This document shows positions 1-7,080 of a stretch of 13,264 bases of DNA, piece after piece. Under the pieces are notes generated by a model, which was not told the DNA's origin, did not search any database, and worked only from the letters and a program-made list of their open reading frames with translations. Both the position numbers and the translations under genes were made by a program. How positions within the stretch are numbered: position 1 is the first letter of the stretch; every line of letters starts with the position of its first letter. This stretch comes from Xanthobacteraceae bacterium (GTDB taxonomy: Bacteria > Pseudomonadota > Alphaproteobacteria > Rhizobiales > Xanthobacteraceae): the NCBI GenBank assembly GCA_030037185.1, contig JASHRR010001006.1, positions 1 through 13,264 of the forward strand, written 5' to 3'.

Positions 1-312
1 ATCGGGGAAGAAACGACGATAGACGTCATTCATGTTTGGCGCCTCCAGCATGCTGGCCAGCAACACGTTCATTTTAACGACTTTATCGAGCGAAGAACCC
101 GCCGCCTCCAGTAGCTCTTTAAGATTCGCAAGAATCTGTCGCGTCTCGCTGGCCGTGGTACCGTGTACGGGTTGGCCACACTCTAAATCGACCGCAATAA
201 GGCCGGACACGAAGAGAAAGTCCCCGCCCCTCGTCACGGCTGACGCTACCTGGCCGCTCGCCGCATTTGCGGCGCGCGGTGACAGCTGAATCGTCTGGTG
301 GTTGGCACCCAT
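1..312 (-). CDS. RidA family protein, 3' end cut by window edge
   Basis: This reading frame is open from an ATG at 312 to the window edge, giving 104 codons without a stop; the C-terminus lies outside. The residues around 30-40 (GGDFLFVSGLIAVD), the GTTASETRQILANLKELLEAAGSSLDKVVKMNVLL stretch split across about 53-87, and the NDVYRRFF segment are typical of the RidA/YjgF/YER057c/UK114 fold. RidA proteins are small trimeric cytosolic proteins; the best-known members hydrolyse reactive enamines and imines, but many subfamilies do other or unknown things. The decisive C-terminal Arg and Glu positions are not visible here. The start at 312 is preferred because a GAGG motif lies 8 bases upstream, while the out-of-frame ATG at 319 is only one base from it. 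The gap to the upstream RidA gene is 20 bp, so the two are probably co-transcribed. Confidence 0.88.
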   Translation of the reverse strand, partial: MGANHQTIQLSPRAANAASGQVASAVTRGGDFLFVSGLIAVDLECGQPVHGTTASETRQILANLKELLEAAGSSLDKVVKMNVLLASMLEAPNMNDVYRRFFPD

Positions 313-332
313 TGGCCATTCCTCACGGCACG

Positions 333-755
333 TCACGCGGCAGCGATCACATCGAGTTGGATCTTGAATCCAGCTTCGGATTGCGCCGTCCACACGGTAC
401 GCGCCGGCGGTCCGTTGACCACGTATTCCCGGTAAACGCGGTTGAGCACGTCGTACTCGATGCTGTCATATATCAGAGCATGCACCTGAACGAGGCGATC
501 GAGCGATGAACCAGCCGATTCCAGCAGCAATTTCAGATTTCCGAAAATGACGTGTGCCTCAGTGGTGAGCGTACCGTGGCGCCGCTCTCCTGTTTCGGGG
601 TCAACGGCCAGCATGCCGGAGCAAAAGATGAGACCACCGGCGCGGATTGCCGGCGACTGGTGATGTCCATAATGCTGGCGAAAGTCGAGCCCGGCCCGCG
701 GTGCCGCTATGGCTTCGCGCAATCGCGCCGCACCTGCTCGAGGCAAGGCTGCCAT
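333..755 (-). CDS. RidA family protein, second tandem copy
   Basis: A 140-residue RidA/YjgF-family protein, full length. The family core starts near residue 34 (SPAIRAGGLIFCSGMLAVD), continues through GNLKLLLESAGSSLDRLVQVHALI and ends in PPARTVWTAQ and KIQLDVIAAA. The Arg equivalent to the catalytic Arg105 of E. coli RidA is present (R119). The residue aligning with Glu120 appears to be Gln (Q133), so classical enamine deaminase activity is uncertain. An N-terminal extension of roughly 25 residues precedes the core. I start it at the ATG at 755, which overlaps the stop of the upstream substrate-binding protein as TGATG, the usual mark of translational coupling; a TTG at 758 would add one residue. 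It lies between the substrate-binding gene and a second RidA gene, so it probably serves the same catabolic pathway. The assignment to the superfamily is secure, the reaction is not. Confidence 0.9.
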   Translation of the reverse strand: MAALPRAGAARLREAIAAPRAGLDFRQHYGHHQSPAIRAGGLIFCSGMLAVDPETGERRHGTLTTEAHVIFGNLKLLLESAGSSLDRLVQVHALIYDSIEYDVLNRVYREYVVNGPPARTVWTAQSEAGFKIQLDVIAAA

Positions 756-1726
756 CAATCTGACACCTGCGCCAGGCCGCGCAGGACAAACCGCTCGATG
801 TCGCCGTGCGCCCGCAGATCGCCCAGGCTCACCAGGGCATCGAGCAAGGCATTCATCTTGGTTCGTGAGATTTTGCCGGTACGATCGAAGAAGTTGTTTT
901 TGCGAAAGAAGTCATAGGATTTCTCGACGTCTTCTGTCTTAAGTCCGCTGACCGCAACAAGGATCCGAACTGCTTCGGCACGATTACGTTCGTCGTACAA
1001 ATATTCAATGCTCTTGTTTTGAGCCGCCAGCACGCGAGTTATCACCGGCTCGTTGCGGGCAGCCCATGCACGATTTACGACTGTTCCTGAGAACGCGAGC
1101 TCCGGTGCATAATCGATCGTGAGCCCCAGATTGTTGTAACCGGCGCTCTCGACCTGGAAGTTAGATGGCGGCAGCAAAATTGCCGCATCTACTGCCCCGC
1201 TCAGTAGCGCTTGGGCCCGCGCAGTGGTGGCACCCGCATAAACGAAGTCGAAATCGCCGGGCTTCAGACCGTGCGGCGCAAGCATGCGCTCGGCGTAGAC
1301 CCGAGTGATATCCTTGGCACCTCCGACCGAGATCACCTTGCCCTTGAGGCTGGCGAGGCTTTTGATGTTTGACCTGGCCATCATGACATAGGGCGGCGCC
1401 TCTACCTCCAAGCGCACGATCGCGATCGCCCCGCCCTGGTCAATGGCGCGGATGGGATCCACCAGTCCGGTAGACATCGTCATGTTGAGCGAGCCGGCGG
1501 TAAGCTGCTGGATGACCGCTGCGCTCGCCGGGACATAAACCAGATCGATCTTGATGTTTTCAGCGGCAAAGAACCCTCTGTCGAGCCCGATGAAAACAGG
1601 CCAAAGATTAGCCGACGCCGACCCCACGGTGCCCATAATTACCGTGTCTTGAGCACGCGGGGGTACGCCCGAACTCAGCAGGGTAATGACCAAGCCCAGC
1701 ACCGCGCTTCCAAGCGTTCTCGTCAT
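755..1726 (-). CDS. ABC transporter substrate-binding protein, NMT1/SsuA-like
   Basis: A periplasmic solute-binding protein of 323 residues in the nitrate/sulfonate/taurine/THI5-like class. The N-terminus (MTRTLGSAVLGLVITLL) is a signal peptide, with likely cleavage near PPRA or the following Gln. The mature protein shows the class pattern: a first strand with ANLWPVFIGLDRGFFAAENI, then SLASLKGKVISVGG, and a second lobe with GAVDAAILLPP. The reading frame extends upstream to 1804, but the ATG at 1726 has a GGAGGG motif 7 bases before it and begins the signal peptide, so it is the chosen start. Its stop overlaps the start of the RidA gene. No permease or ATPase lies directly beside it on the same strand; it may feed the transporter at 2926-4525 or use partners beyond the window. 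The ligand cannot be told from sequence. Confidence 0.88.
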   Translation of the reverse strand: MTRTLGSAVLGLVITLLSSGVPPRAQDTVIMGTVGSASANLWPVFIGLDRGFFAAENIKIDLVYVPASAAVIQQLTAGSLNMTMSTGLVDPIRAIDQGGAIAIVRLEVEAPPYVMMARSNIKSLASLKGKVISVGGAKDITRVYAERMLAPHGLKPGDFDFVYAGATTARAQALLSGAVDAAILLPPSNFQVESAGYNNLGLTIDYAPELAFSGTVVNRAWAARNEPVITRVLAAQNKSIEYLYDERNRAEAVRILVAVSGLKTEDVEKSYDFFRKNNFFDRTGKISRTKMNALLDALVSLGDLRAHGDIERFVLRGLAQVSD

Positions 1727-2006
1727 CCGCCAGCCCTCCATCCCTATGGTTGGAAACCTCCTGCGACAGCAACTCACCATCAATTGCCCGCGTCCGGCGG
1801 CCAAAATATACGAGCGCGGCTAATTTTGCGATAGTGGTCAAATTCCGGTATTATTGTTGATCCGTAGCGGTTTTCTCATGCCGTCAGAAGATGGTCGTCT
1901 GACGCGAATGACCTGGACCATCAATCTTGGCATTCGGCAGCGTTGCTGAGAACCCGCGGGTCGGAAACGACCAGCCTCACGTGCGGACAAGATGGAGAAC
2001 GCTCGC
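1727..2006. promoter_or_regulatory. Divergent intergenic region
   Basis: This region separates the minus-strand substrate-binding/RidA genes from the plus-strand DUF3891 gene, so promoters for both directions must lie here or nearby. Around 1806-1865 there is a run clearly richer in A/T than its surroundings, with a TTGACC on the minus strand near 1843, but I cannot assign a convincing matched -10 box. The most distinctive element is the inverted repeat at 1882-1904, listed separately. The ribosome-binding site for DUF3891 (GGAG) lies at about 1994-1997. Confidence 0.5.
1882..1904. promoter_or_regulatory. Candidate operator: 23-bp inverted repeat
   Basis: The perfect arms CGTCAGA (1882-1888) and TCTGACG (1898-1904) flank a 9-base centre. 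In that centre a further GA/TC pair continues the dyad after one mismatch. The 16-base centre-to-centre spacing of the half-sites and the place between two divergent genes fit a dimeric regulator site. An RNA hairpin in the DUF3891 leader is an alternative. No regulator gene is present in this part of the window. Confidence 0.4.
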
Positions 2007-2828
2007 ATGATCATTCAGACGGCTCCCGCGGGCGAGCCTCGGCGCGCGATCATGATGCATGAGCACACCGCCTTGTGCGGGCAATTCGCCCGAGCGTTCG
2101 GCAACAACAGATTCGAACCCTTGCAGCCGCTGGACCTTATGATCTACGTGATTTCGCATCACGACGCCGGCTGGACGGAGTTCGATCGTCATCCGGTCAC
2201 TGATGACACCACCGACCTGCCGTATAATCTCGTTGAGACACCGGCGCAATACATCACGGTCACCAGTCGGCTGTCGCCGGACTTCAATCAACGGCACCAC
2301 CCGTATTGCGGCCTGATGTCGAGCATGCACAGCTGGGGTCTTTACAACGGCCGCTATGGCCTCTCCAATCTTGTTCTCATCGATAAGATTTCTCCCCACG
2401 ATCGCCCGCTCGCGGAGCGGATGCTCGGCGGCGAACTCGAGCGGCAGAAGCGGCTGAAGGAAGAGATCGGAAAAGATCCGGCGATTTCGGGTTGGCTCGA
2501 GGAGAATCGTTTGTTCCAAAACTACAAACAGCTTCAGTTCTGCGACACACTTGCCCTCTACTTCAACCGCACCCACCCCAGCGAACGCAGCGAGCAGAGT
2601 TTCGAACATGTGCCGCTGAACGCACAACAGGACGCGACGGTAATCGTGCGGCCACAAGGAACGGGAGTGTACGCACTGTCGCCATATCCTTTCGCATCAA
2701 GCGGGGCCGAATTTGCCTTCGGCGGACGTCCCATCAAACCCGGCCAGCACGCGGCCGGGGGCGGATGGGCCGAAGTACTCAGGACGGTGCCGACCGAGTG
2801 GGAGCGTTTCTGCCTCACAGCGGCTTAG
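2007..2828 (+). CDS. DUF3891 family protein
   Basis: A 273-residue cytosolic protein that I recognise as the DUF3891 family of unknown function. The family signature is visible: HEHTALCGQFARAF near residues 18-31, a VISHHDAGWTEFD segment at about 48-60, then P-Y-N-L-V-E-T-P and a SSMHSWGLYNGRYG segment. The His/Asp cluster resembles an HD-type metal site, but a catalytic role is inference. The frame also has an ATG at 1992; I prefer the ATG at 2007 because family members begin with an M-I-I-type start and a GGAG lies 9 bases upstream. It sits alone on the plus strand, divergent from the substrate-binding/RidA genes and convergent with the permease, with 97 bp between the two stops. It thus splits an otherwise minus-strand catabolic cluster. 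No signal peptide or membrane segment is seen. Confidence 0.8.
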   Translation: MIIQTAPAGEPRRAIMMHEHTALCGQFARAFGNNRFEPLQPLDLMIYVISHHDAGWTEFDRHPVTDDTTDLPYNLVETPAQYITVTSRLSPDFNQRHHPYCGLMSSMHSWGLYNGRYGLSNLVLIDKISPHDRPLAERMLGGELERQKRLKEEIGKDPAISGWLEENRLFQNYKQLQFCDTLALYFNRTHPSERSEQSFEHVPLNAQQDATVIVRPQGTGVYALSPYPFASSGAEFAFGGRPIKPGQHAAGGGWAEVLRTVPTEWERFCLTAA

Positions 2829-2925
2829 CGGCGATACCCGGCGGGAGTCGGTCGATATTGCAGGCGTGGTCGCGGAGCTCCGATTCCTTTCTGCCACACG
2901 CTGACATCGTGCTGTCCACCAGGTC

Positions 2926-3720
2926 TCACGACAGTTCGCGGTGGCGCTGCCTATGCGAGACATGCCAAGGGCAGGCGAGCCGTTCGACAAAATCGACGAT
3001 AAAGAACAGGATCGTGCCGAGAATGCCGAGCAGCACGATTGCCGCGAAAACGCGCGTCGTCTCGAAATTGCCTTGCGCGGCCAGGATCACGTAGCCGAGG
3101 CCGGCCTGAGAAGCGACGAATTCGCCGGCGATTGCTCCAACGAGCGCGAGCGAAATGGCAACTTTCATCCCCGAGAACAGATGGGGTAACGCGCTCGGCG
3201 CCCGCAACCACAACAAGGTCTGCAACCTTCCACCCCGCAGCGAGCGAAACAGATCCACCGCATCCGGGTCGACCGAGCGCAGCCCCAATACGGTGTCGAC
3301 GACGATCACGAAAAGGGCAATGAGAAAGGAGATGGCGACTTTGGACGCGAGGCCTGTGCCCATCCAAATGATGAATAGCGGCGCAAGCGCCACCTTCGGT
3401 ACGCTATTCAAAGCGACGAGGAGCGTATAGAGCGTATTCTCGAGAAATCGTGAATAGACGATCCCGACCGCAACAAGACACCCGATCGCAAGTGCGGCGG
3501 CAAATCCCAACAAAGTGGCCGCTACGGTACGCATGGCGTTCGACATGTACCAGAGCGGCGCGTGCACCAATTCGGAGAAGATCTCGCTTGGTGCGGGCAG
3601 GAGATACTCGGGTGGCCTTGTTACCATGACGGCGACCTGCCACAGCGCAAAAAAACCGGCCACAACTAAGCCGACGTGGGAAGCGCGCATGGCGGAGGAT
3701 CGATGCTCATTCACGGACAT
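2926..3720 (-). CDS. ABC transporter permease, SsuC/TauC-like
   Basis: A 264-residue inner-membrane permease of the nitrate/sulfonate/taurine importer class (binding-protein-dependent transport system inner membrane component). Hydrophobic segments are visible near residues 16-35, 66-88, 97-118, 127-147, 186-205 and 223-244, the usual six. The cytoplasmic coupling loop that docks on the ATPase lies at about 157-200 (FRSLRGG, LRAPSALPHLFSGMK, GAIAGEF). It starts at 3720, 14 bases inside the end of the ATPase gene, with an AGGGG motif 6 bases upstream, so the two are translationally coupled and form one transporter. The C-terminal tail after the last helix is rich in Arg and His. The substrate is unknown; two candidate binding proteins are encoded in the window. 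Confidence 0.93.
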   Translation of the reverse strand: MSVNEHRSSAMRASHVGLVVAGFFALWQVAVMVTRPPEYLLPAPSEIFSELVHAPLWYMSNAMRTVAATLLGFAAALAIGCLVAVGIVYSRFLENTLYTLLVALNSVPKVALAPLFIIWMGTGLASKVAISFLIALFVIVVDTVLGLRSVDPDAVDLFRSLRGGRLQTLLWLRAPSALPHLFSGMKVAISLALVGAIAGEFVASQAGLGYVILAAQGNFETTRVFAAIVLLGILGTILFFIVDFVERLACPWHVSHRQRHRELS

Positions 3721-4525
3721 GGGTTCCCCTTAACATGCCGAAACCTTCGAAGATTTGTCGGATCCGGGCGACGCAGCGGCCGAAATCCGGCGTTTCGCGA
3801 ACCGCGAGTTCGCGCGGCCGCGGCAGATCGACCGTCACGGTATCGACGACGCGACCCGGCGAGCGCGACATGACGACGATCTGATCTGACAGGAACACAG
3901 CCTCGGCAATGCTGTGCGTGACGAACAGCACTGTTTTGGCATCGTCAAGCCAAAGTCGCTGTAGCTCCAGATTCAGCTCATCCCGCGTCATGGCGTCGAG
4001 CGCCCCAAAAGGTTCATCCATCAGCAGCAGCGCAGGATTGAGCAGTAACGCTCGGCAGATCGCGACGCGCTGCCGCATACCTCCCGAAAGCTCCCACGGA
4101 AAGCGATTGGCAAAACCGTCGAGCCCGATCAGCTCAAGCAGACGCTCGGCCTTCGGCCGCCACTCCTCGAGCGGCTGCCGCCGGATTTTTGCCGGCAGGA
4201 GAATGTTTCGGAGGACAGTCAACCAATCCAGCAAAACGTCGCGTTGGAACACGATGCCCATATCGTCCGGCGGCGTCGTCACCGCGTTGCCGCCTAGAAC
4301 GATGGTGCCGGCGGTCGGGCGTTCGAGGCCGGCAACGCATCGAAGTAGCGTGCTTTTGCCACAGCCGCTTGGACCCAGCACACTGACGAACTTTGCCGGG
4401 CCGACCGATAGGTTCACGTCCTTGAGTGCGACAATAACGCTACCCCGCGACGGGTATACCTTTTCCAGACCTGTGATGTTGAGGAAATCGCCTTGAGCGG
4501 AAGCAGGCGTCGTTGAGAGGCGCAT
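3707..4525 (-). CDS. ABC transporter ATP-binding protein, SsuB/TauB-like
   Basis: A 272-residue ATPase subunit of a nitrate/sulfonate/taurine-type importer. All nucleotide-binding motifs are present and intact: Walker A GPSGCGKST (51-59), the Q-loop Gln at 94, signature LSGGM (146-150), Walker B LLLMDE (166-171), the D-loop GALDA just after, and the switch His at 204 (VTHS). It would work as a dimer on the cytoplasmic face of the permease encoded next. The start at 4525 has no good ribosome-binding site, and a slightly different start is possible, but the protein reads well from here. It lies 120 bp after the substrate-binding gene stop and overlaps the permease gene by 14 bp. Confidence 0.93.
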   Translation of the reverse strand: MRLSTTPASAQGDFLNITGLEKVYPSRGSVIVALKDVNLSVGPAKFVSVLGPSGCGKSTLLRCVAGLERPTAGTIVLGGNAVTTPPDDMGIVFQRDVLLDWLTVLRNILLPAKIRRQPLEEWRPKAERLLELIGLDGFANRFPWELSGGMRQRVAICRALLLNPALLLMDEPFGALDAMTRDELNLELQRLWLDDAKTVLFVTHSIAEAVFLSDQIVVMSRSPGRVVDTVTVDLPRPRELAVRETPDFGRCVARIRQIFEGFGMLRGTHVRE

Positions 4526-4645
4526 GGCCAGTCCGATCGAAGAGCATCAGTCGCGGGCAATTGCCAAACTCAGCTACGCTGCTCGACGGCTCTTACAATC
4601 CAGGAGTATCGTCCGGATAAACCGTATCCGCCGCATTGAATGCGC
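4526..4645 (-). other. Intergenic gap within the transporter operon
   Basis: This 120-bp stretch lies between the stop of the substrate-binding gene and the start of the ATPase gene. It holds a small perfect hairpin, CGGATA (4614-4619) and TATCCG (4625-4630) with a 5-base loop, just after the binding-protein stop. There is no T-run after it on the minus strand, so it is not a Rho-independent terminator. Such a hairpin could stabilise the upstream part of the message, which would suit a binding protein needed in excess, but this is speculation. Confidence 0.3.
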
Positions 4646-5677
4646 CTAGCTGCCGCCCAAGGACTTGATCATTTTCACGTCGAGATAGTCGTTGGTGAAA
4701 AAGTCCGCTGCCTTCCAGCCGGGCTCGACCACCCTGGCCTTCTCCATCGTTGCGATCGTCGCCTTCCAATCGGCTTCGGTCTGAACGCCAATCGGCAGGC
4801 CGGGGGTCGTCTTGCTGACCAGGAACGGAGTGGAATTGTGCAGCTGCTCGCGGAGTTCGTCAGCATCGATGCGGTCGTTGCGACGCGCCGTCAGGGTTGC
4901 CTGGACGGCTTCTTCCTGATGGCCGTTCTCAATATAGGACCAGGCAGCCGCAACAGCGGTGGCGAAGTCGCGCATGGCCGGTCCCTTGTCGCGGAGCGTT
5001 GCAAGCGACGCGACGATACCGAAGCCTGGAAGGCTGAGACCGTAGTCGGCGAACAAGATGGCGCGTGACCGACGCAACCTATTTACGACCACAAGCGAGC
5101 CGACCGGCGACCCGAACATGCCGTCGGCGCCGCCGCTGGCGTAGACCGAGTTCCTGCTGTTCGGCTCGATGTTGACGAATTCGACCTGTTCGCGCCTGAG
5201 CCCACCCGCCTGCAGGAACGAGTCGAGAAATGGCCCCTCGAATGAGCCGGCGGTGTATATGATCTTCTTACCCGTGAGGTCTGCTGGTCCCTTAATCGTC
5301 GATTCGACGGGAACCATCAGCGCCACGTCGCCGGTGCGGAAGAAACCAGCGATTGATGTGATCGCCATCCCCTTCGTCCGGGCGAACACCATATTGGACA
5401 GCGCCGCCTCGCCGGCGTCGTATTGCCGGCTGCCGACGAGTTGAATTGTGGTGACCGACCCGGTCCCGGGTGTCAGCGAAACCTCAAGCCCAGCCTTCGT
5501 GTACCACCCCTTGGCGGCGGCGAGATAGAACGCCGCCTGATAGCCCGACGTGAGCCATGACAGACGTACGTTAAGCGTATGGGCCTGATCTGCCGAAAGC
5601 GACGGTGCCGCCTGGAACAGCAAGAACGATAGCGTCAAGGCGGCGACGACGCGAGATAACCGATTCGATCTATCCAT
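4646..5677 (-). CDS. ABC transporter substrate-binding protein, NMT1/THI5-like
   Basis: A 343-residue periplasmic binding protein. The signal peptide covers about residues 1-28 (basic MDRSNRLSR, then a hydrophobic stretch, then likely cleavage at SLSA). The mature start LNVRLSWLTSGYQAAFYLAA followed by KGWYTKAGLEV is the typical first motif of the NMT1/THI5/ThiY-like binding proteins. Later family features are the LTGKKIIYTAGSFEGP segment and ADGMFGSPVGS. Members of this class bind pyrimidine precursors, sulfonates, nitrate or other small organics, so the ligand is not fixed. The frame is open to 5722, but the ATG at 5677 has GGGGAGG 6 bases upstream and opens the signal peptide. It is located 62 bp after the monooxygenase gene and 120 bp before the ATPase gene, so it is probably the cognate binding protein of this transporter. 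Confidence 0.9.
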   Translation of the reverse strand: MDRSNRLSRVVAALTLSFLLFQAAPSLSADQAHTLNVRLSWLTSGYQAAFYLAAAKGWYTKAGLEVSLTPGTGSVTTIQLVGSRQYDAGEAALSNMVFARTKGMAITSIAGFFRTGDVALMVPVESTIKGPADLTGKKIIYTAGSFEGPFLDSFLQAGGLRREQVEFVNIEPNSRNSVYASGGADGMFGSPVGSLVVVNRLRRSRAILFADYGLSLPGFGIVASLATLRDKGPAMRDFATAVAAAWSYIENGHQEEAVQATLTARRNDRIDADELREQLHNSTPFLVSKTTPGLPIGVQTEADWKATIATMEKARVVEPGWKAADFFTNDYLDVKMIKSLGGS

Positions 5678-5739
5678 GCGATGCCTCCCCGAACGCCTAT
5701 TCCGAACCGCAAGTTGCAACATCCATGCCAGTCAGTGAG

Positions 5740-7080
5740 TCATGTGGCAAGGTTCTCCAGTAAGGTGCGTCCCTCATAAGCGTCCCGGAACCGTCCTCGG
5801 CGACGCAACTCGGGCACGAGGAAATCGATGACGTTGAGCAGATCGCGCGGCGTCGCCACCGGATGCGCGAACATGAAGCCGCCGCGGCTGCCGGTCGCCT
5901 CGAACACCTCCTCCATGTAGTCCGCAACCTGCGCCGCAGTTCCGGCCACAGTGCGGTCGTACGCGGTCGCGCTCTTGAGCCCGTGCTCAAAGAATTCTTC
6001 GCGTGTGATCTCGGTATCGGTGCCGATCTCGTTGGCGAGTTGGTGGACGAAACCCACCGGCGATGCATTGGTTGCCGTAATCTGATCGTTGAGCTCCTTG
6101 AGCGTGAAGCGCGCAGGAAGCTTCGAGAAATCGTACCCCGAGTTGTGCGCAAGATATGCGCCGACCGCCTCGCCTCGCGGCACCATGCGAAGGATATCCT
6201 CCTTGCGCGACAACGCCTCCGGCTGCGTCTCGGCGACAATCAGCGAGACGCCCCAGAGAATGCCTACCCTCGCCGGATCGCGCCCCACCGCCACCAGCGC
6301 TGCATCAAGTTCGCGGCGATGGCGCTGCCTCAGGTTCAGCGCCTGGCTCGAGGCGAACACGTGATCGGCAAAATGGGCCGACGCCTTTATGCCGCGCGAT
6401 GAGGAACCGGCCTGAATCAACACCGGCCTGCCCTGCGGCGACGGCACGACATTGAGCGGTCCGCGGACCTTAAAGAATCGACCGGCATGGTCGATAGGCT
6501 TCACCTTGGCAGGGTCCGCGACCATGCCAGATTCGCGATCCCACACGAAGGCGTCTGCCGTCACGCTGCTCCATAGAGCTTTGCATACATCGATAAACTC
6601 CTCCATGCGCTCATAGCGCAAATCGTGCTCCATCAGATCGTCGAAGCCGTAATTCGCGGCGTCGGCACGGCGCGTCGAGGTGATCACGTTGAAGGCGATC
6701 CGGCCGTTGGTGACATGGTCGAGCGAGTTGAGGAGGCGCGCGGTATAGAACGGATGCATAAATGTCGACGCGTAGGTGAGGCAGAACCCCACATGATTGG
6801 TCGCGCGCGCCATCAGCGGGATCCAAGGGCTAACATCGTGGCGTGGCCATTGGATACCCCACCGGACGGCCGCTTCCTGCGAGTCACGCCAGGTACTAGG
6901 AATGCCGGTGCCGTCGCCGAAAAAGATCATGTCGATGCAACCGCGTTCGGCGATGCGCGCGACCTCCTCGTAGATCCCAACATCAGGATAGAAGCGCCCG
7001 GTCCACGAACCAGGCACCCTCCATCTCCCGTCGAGATGCGTGTAGGAGAGGTCGAATGCCAAGTGGATTTTCTGCTTCAT
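5740..7080 (-). CDS. LLM class flavin-dependent monooxygenase, NtaA/SnaA/DszA type
   Basis: A 446-residue bacterial-luciferase-like (TIM-barrel) monooxygenase of the subfamily that includes nitrilotriacetate monooxygenase component A, SnaA and DszA. These enzymes use FMNH2 supplied by a separate reductase, plus O2, to hydroxylate or cleave N- or S-containing organics. Visible family features are FFGDGTGIPSTW near 53-64, NGRIAFNVITS (125-135) followed by RRADAANYG, and the phosphate-binding QAGSSSRG (223-230), then SAHFADHVFASSQ. The length fits the family. The frame is open to 7515, but the first 145 codons look non-coding and the ATG at 7080 begins the family N-terminus, with AGGG about 7-8 bases upstream. 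It is the first gene of the transporter operon. No flavin reductase gene is visible in the window, so the reductase must be encoded elsewhere. Confidence 0.92.
   Translation of the reverse strand: MKQKIHLAFDLSYTHLDGRWRVPGSWTGRFYPDVGIYEEVARIAERGCIDMIFFGDGTGIPSTWRDSQEAAVRWGIQWPRHDVSPWIPLMARATNHVGFCLTYASTFMHPFYTARLLNSLDHVTNGRIAFNVITSTRRADAANYGFDDLMEHDLRYERMEEFIDVCKALWSSVTADAFVWDRESGMVADPAKVKPIDHAGRFFKVRGPLNVVPSPQGRPVLIQAGSSSRGIKASAHFADHVFASSQALNLRQRHRRELDAALVAVGRDPARVGILWGVSLIVAETQPEALSRKEDILRMVPRGEAVGAYLAHNSGYDFSKLPARFTLKELNDQITATNASPVGFVHQLANEIGTDTEITREEFFEHGLKSATAYDRTVAGTAAQVADYMEEVFEATGSRGGFMFAHPVATPRDLLNVIDFLVPELRRRGRFRDAYEGRTLLENLAT

Noticed and set aside
1977..2657. 226-codon minus-strand frame opposite DUF3891
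   Set aside because: It is an antisense shadow; the plus-strand frame carries recognised family motifs.
3909..4496. 195-codon plus-strand frame opposite the ATPase
   Set aside because: Its Ser/Arg-rich composition is typical of an antisense shadow of an ABC ATPase with intact motifs.
4614..4630. Hairpin after the binding-protein stop as a Rho-independent terminator
   Set aside because: It has a short stem with no T-run following on the minus strand.
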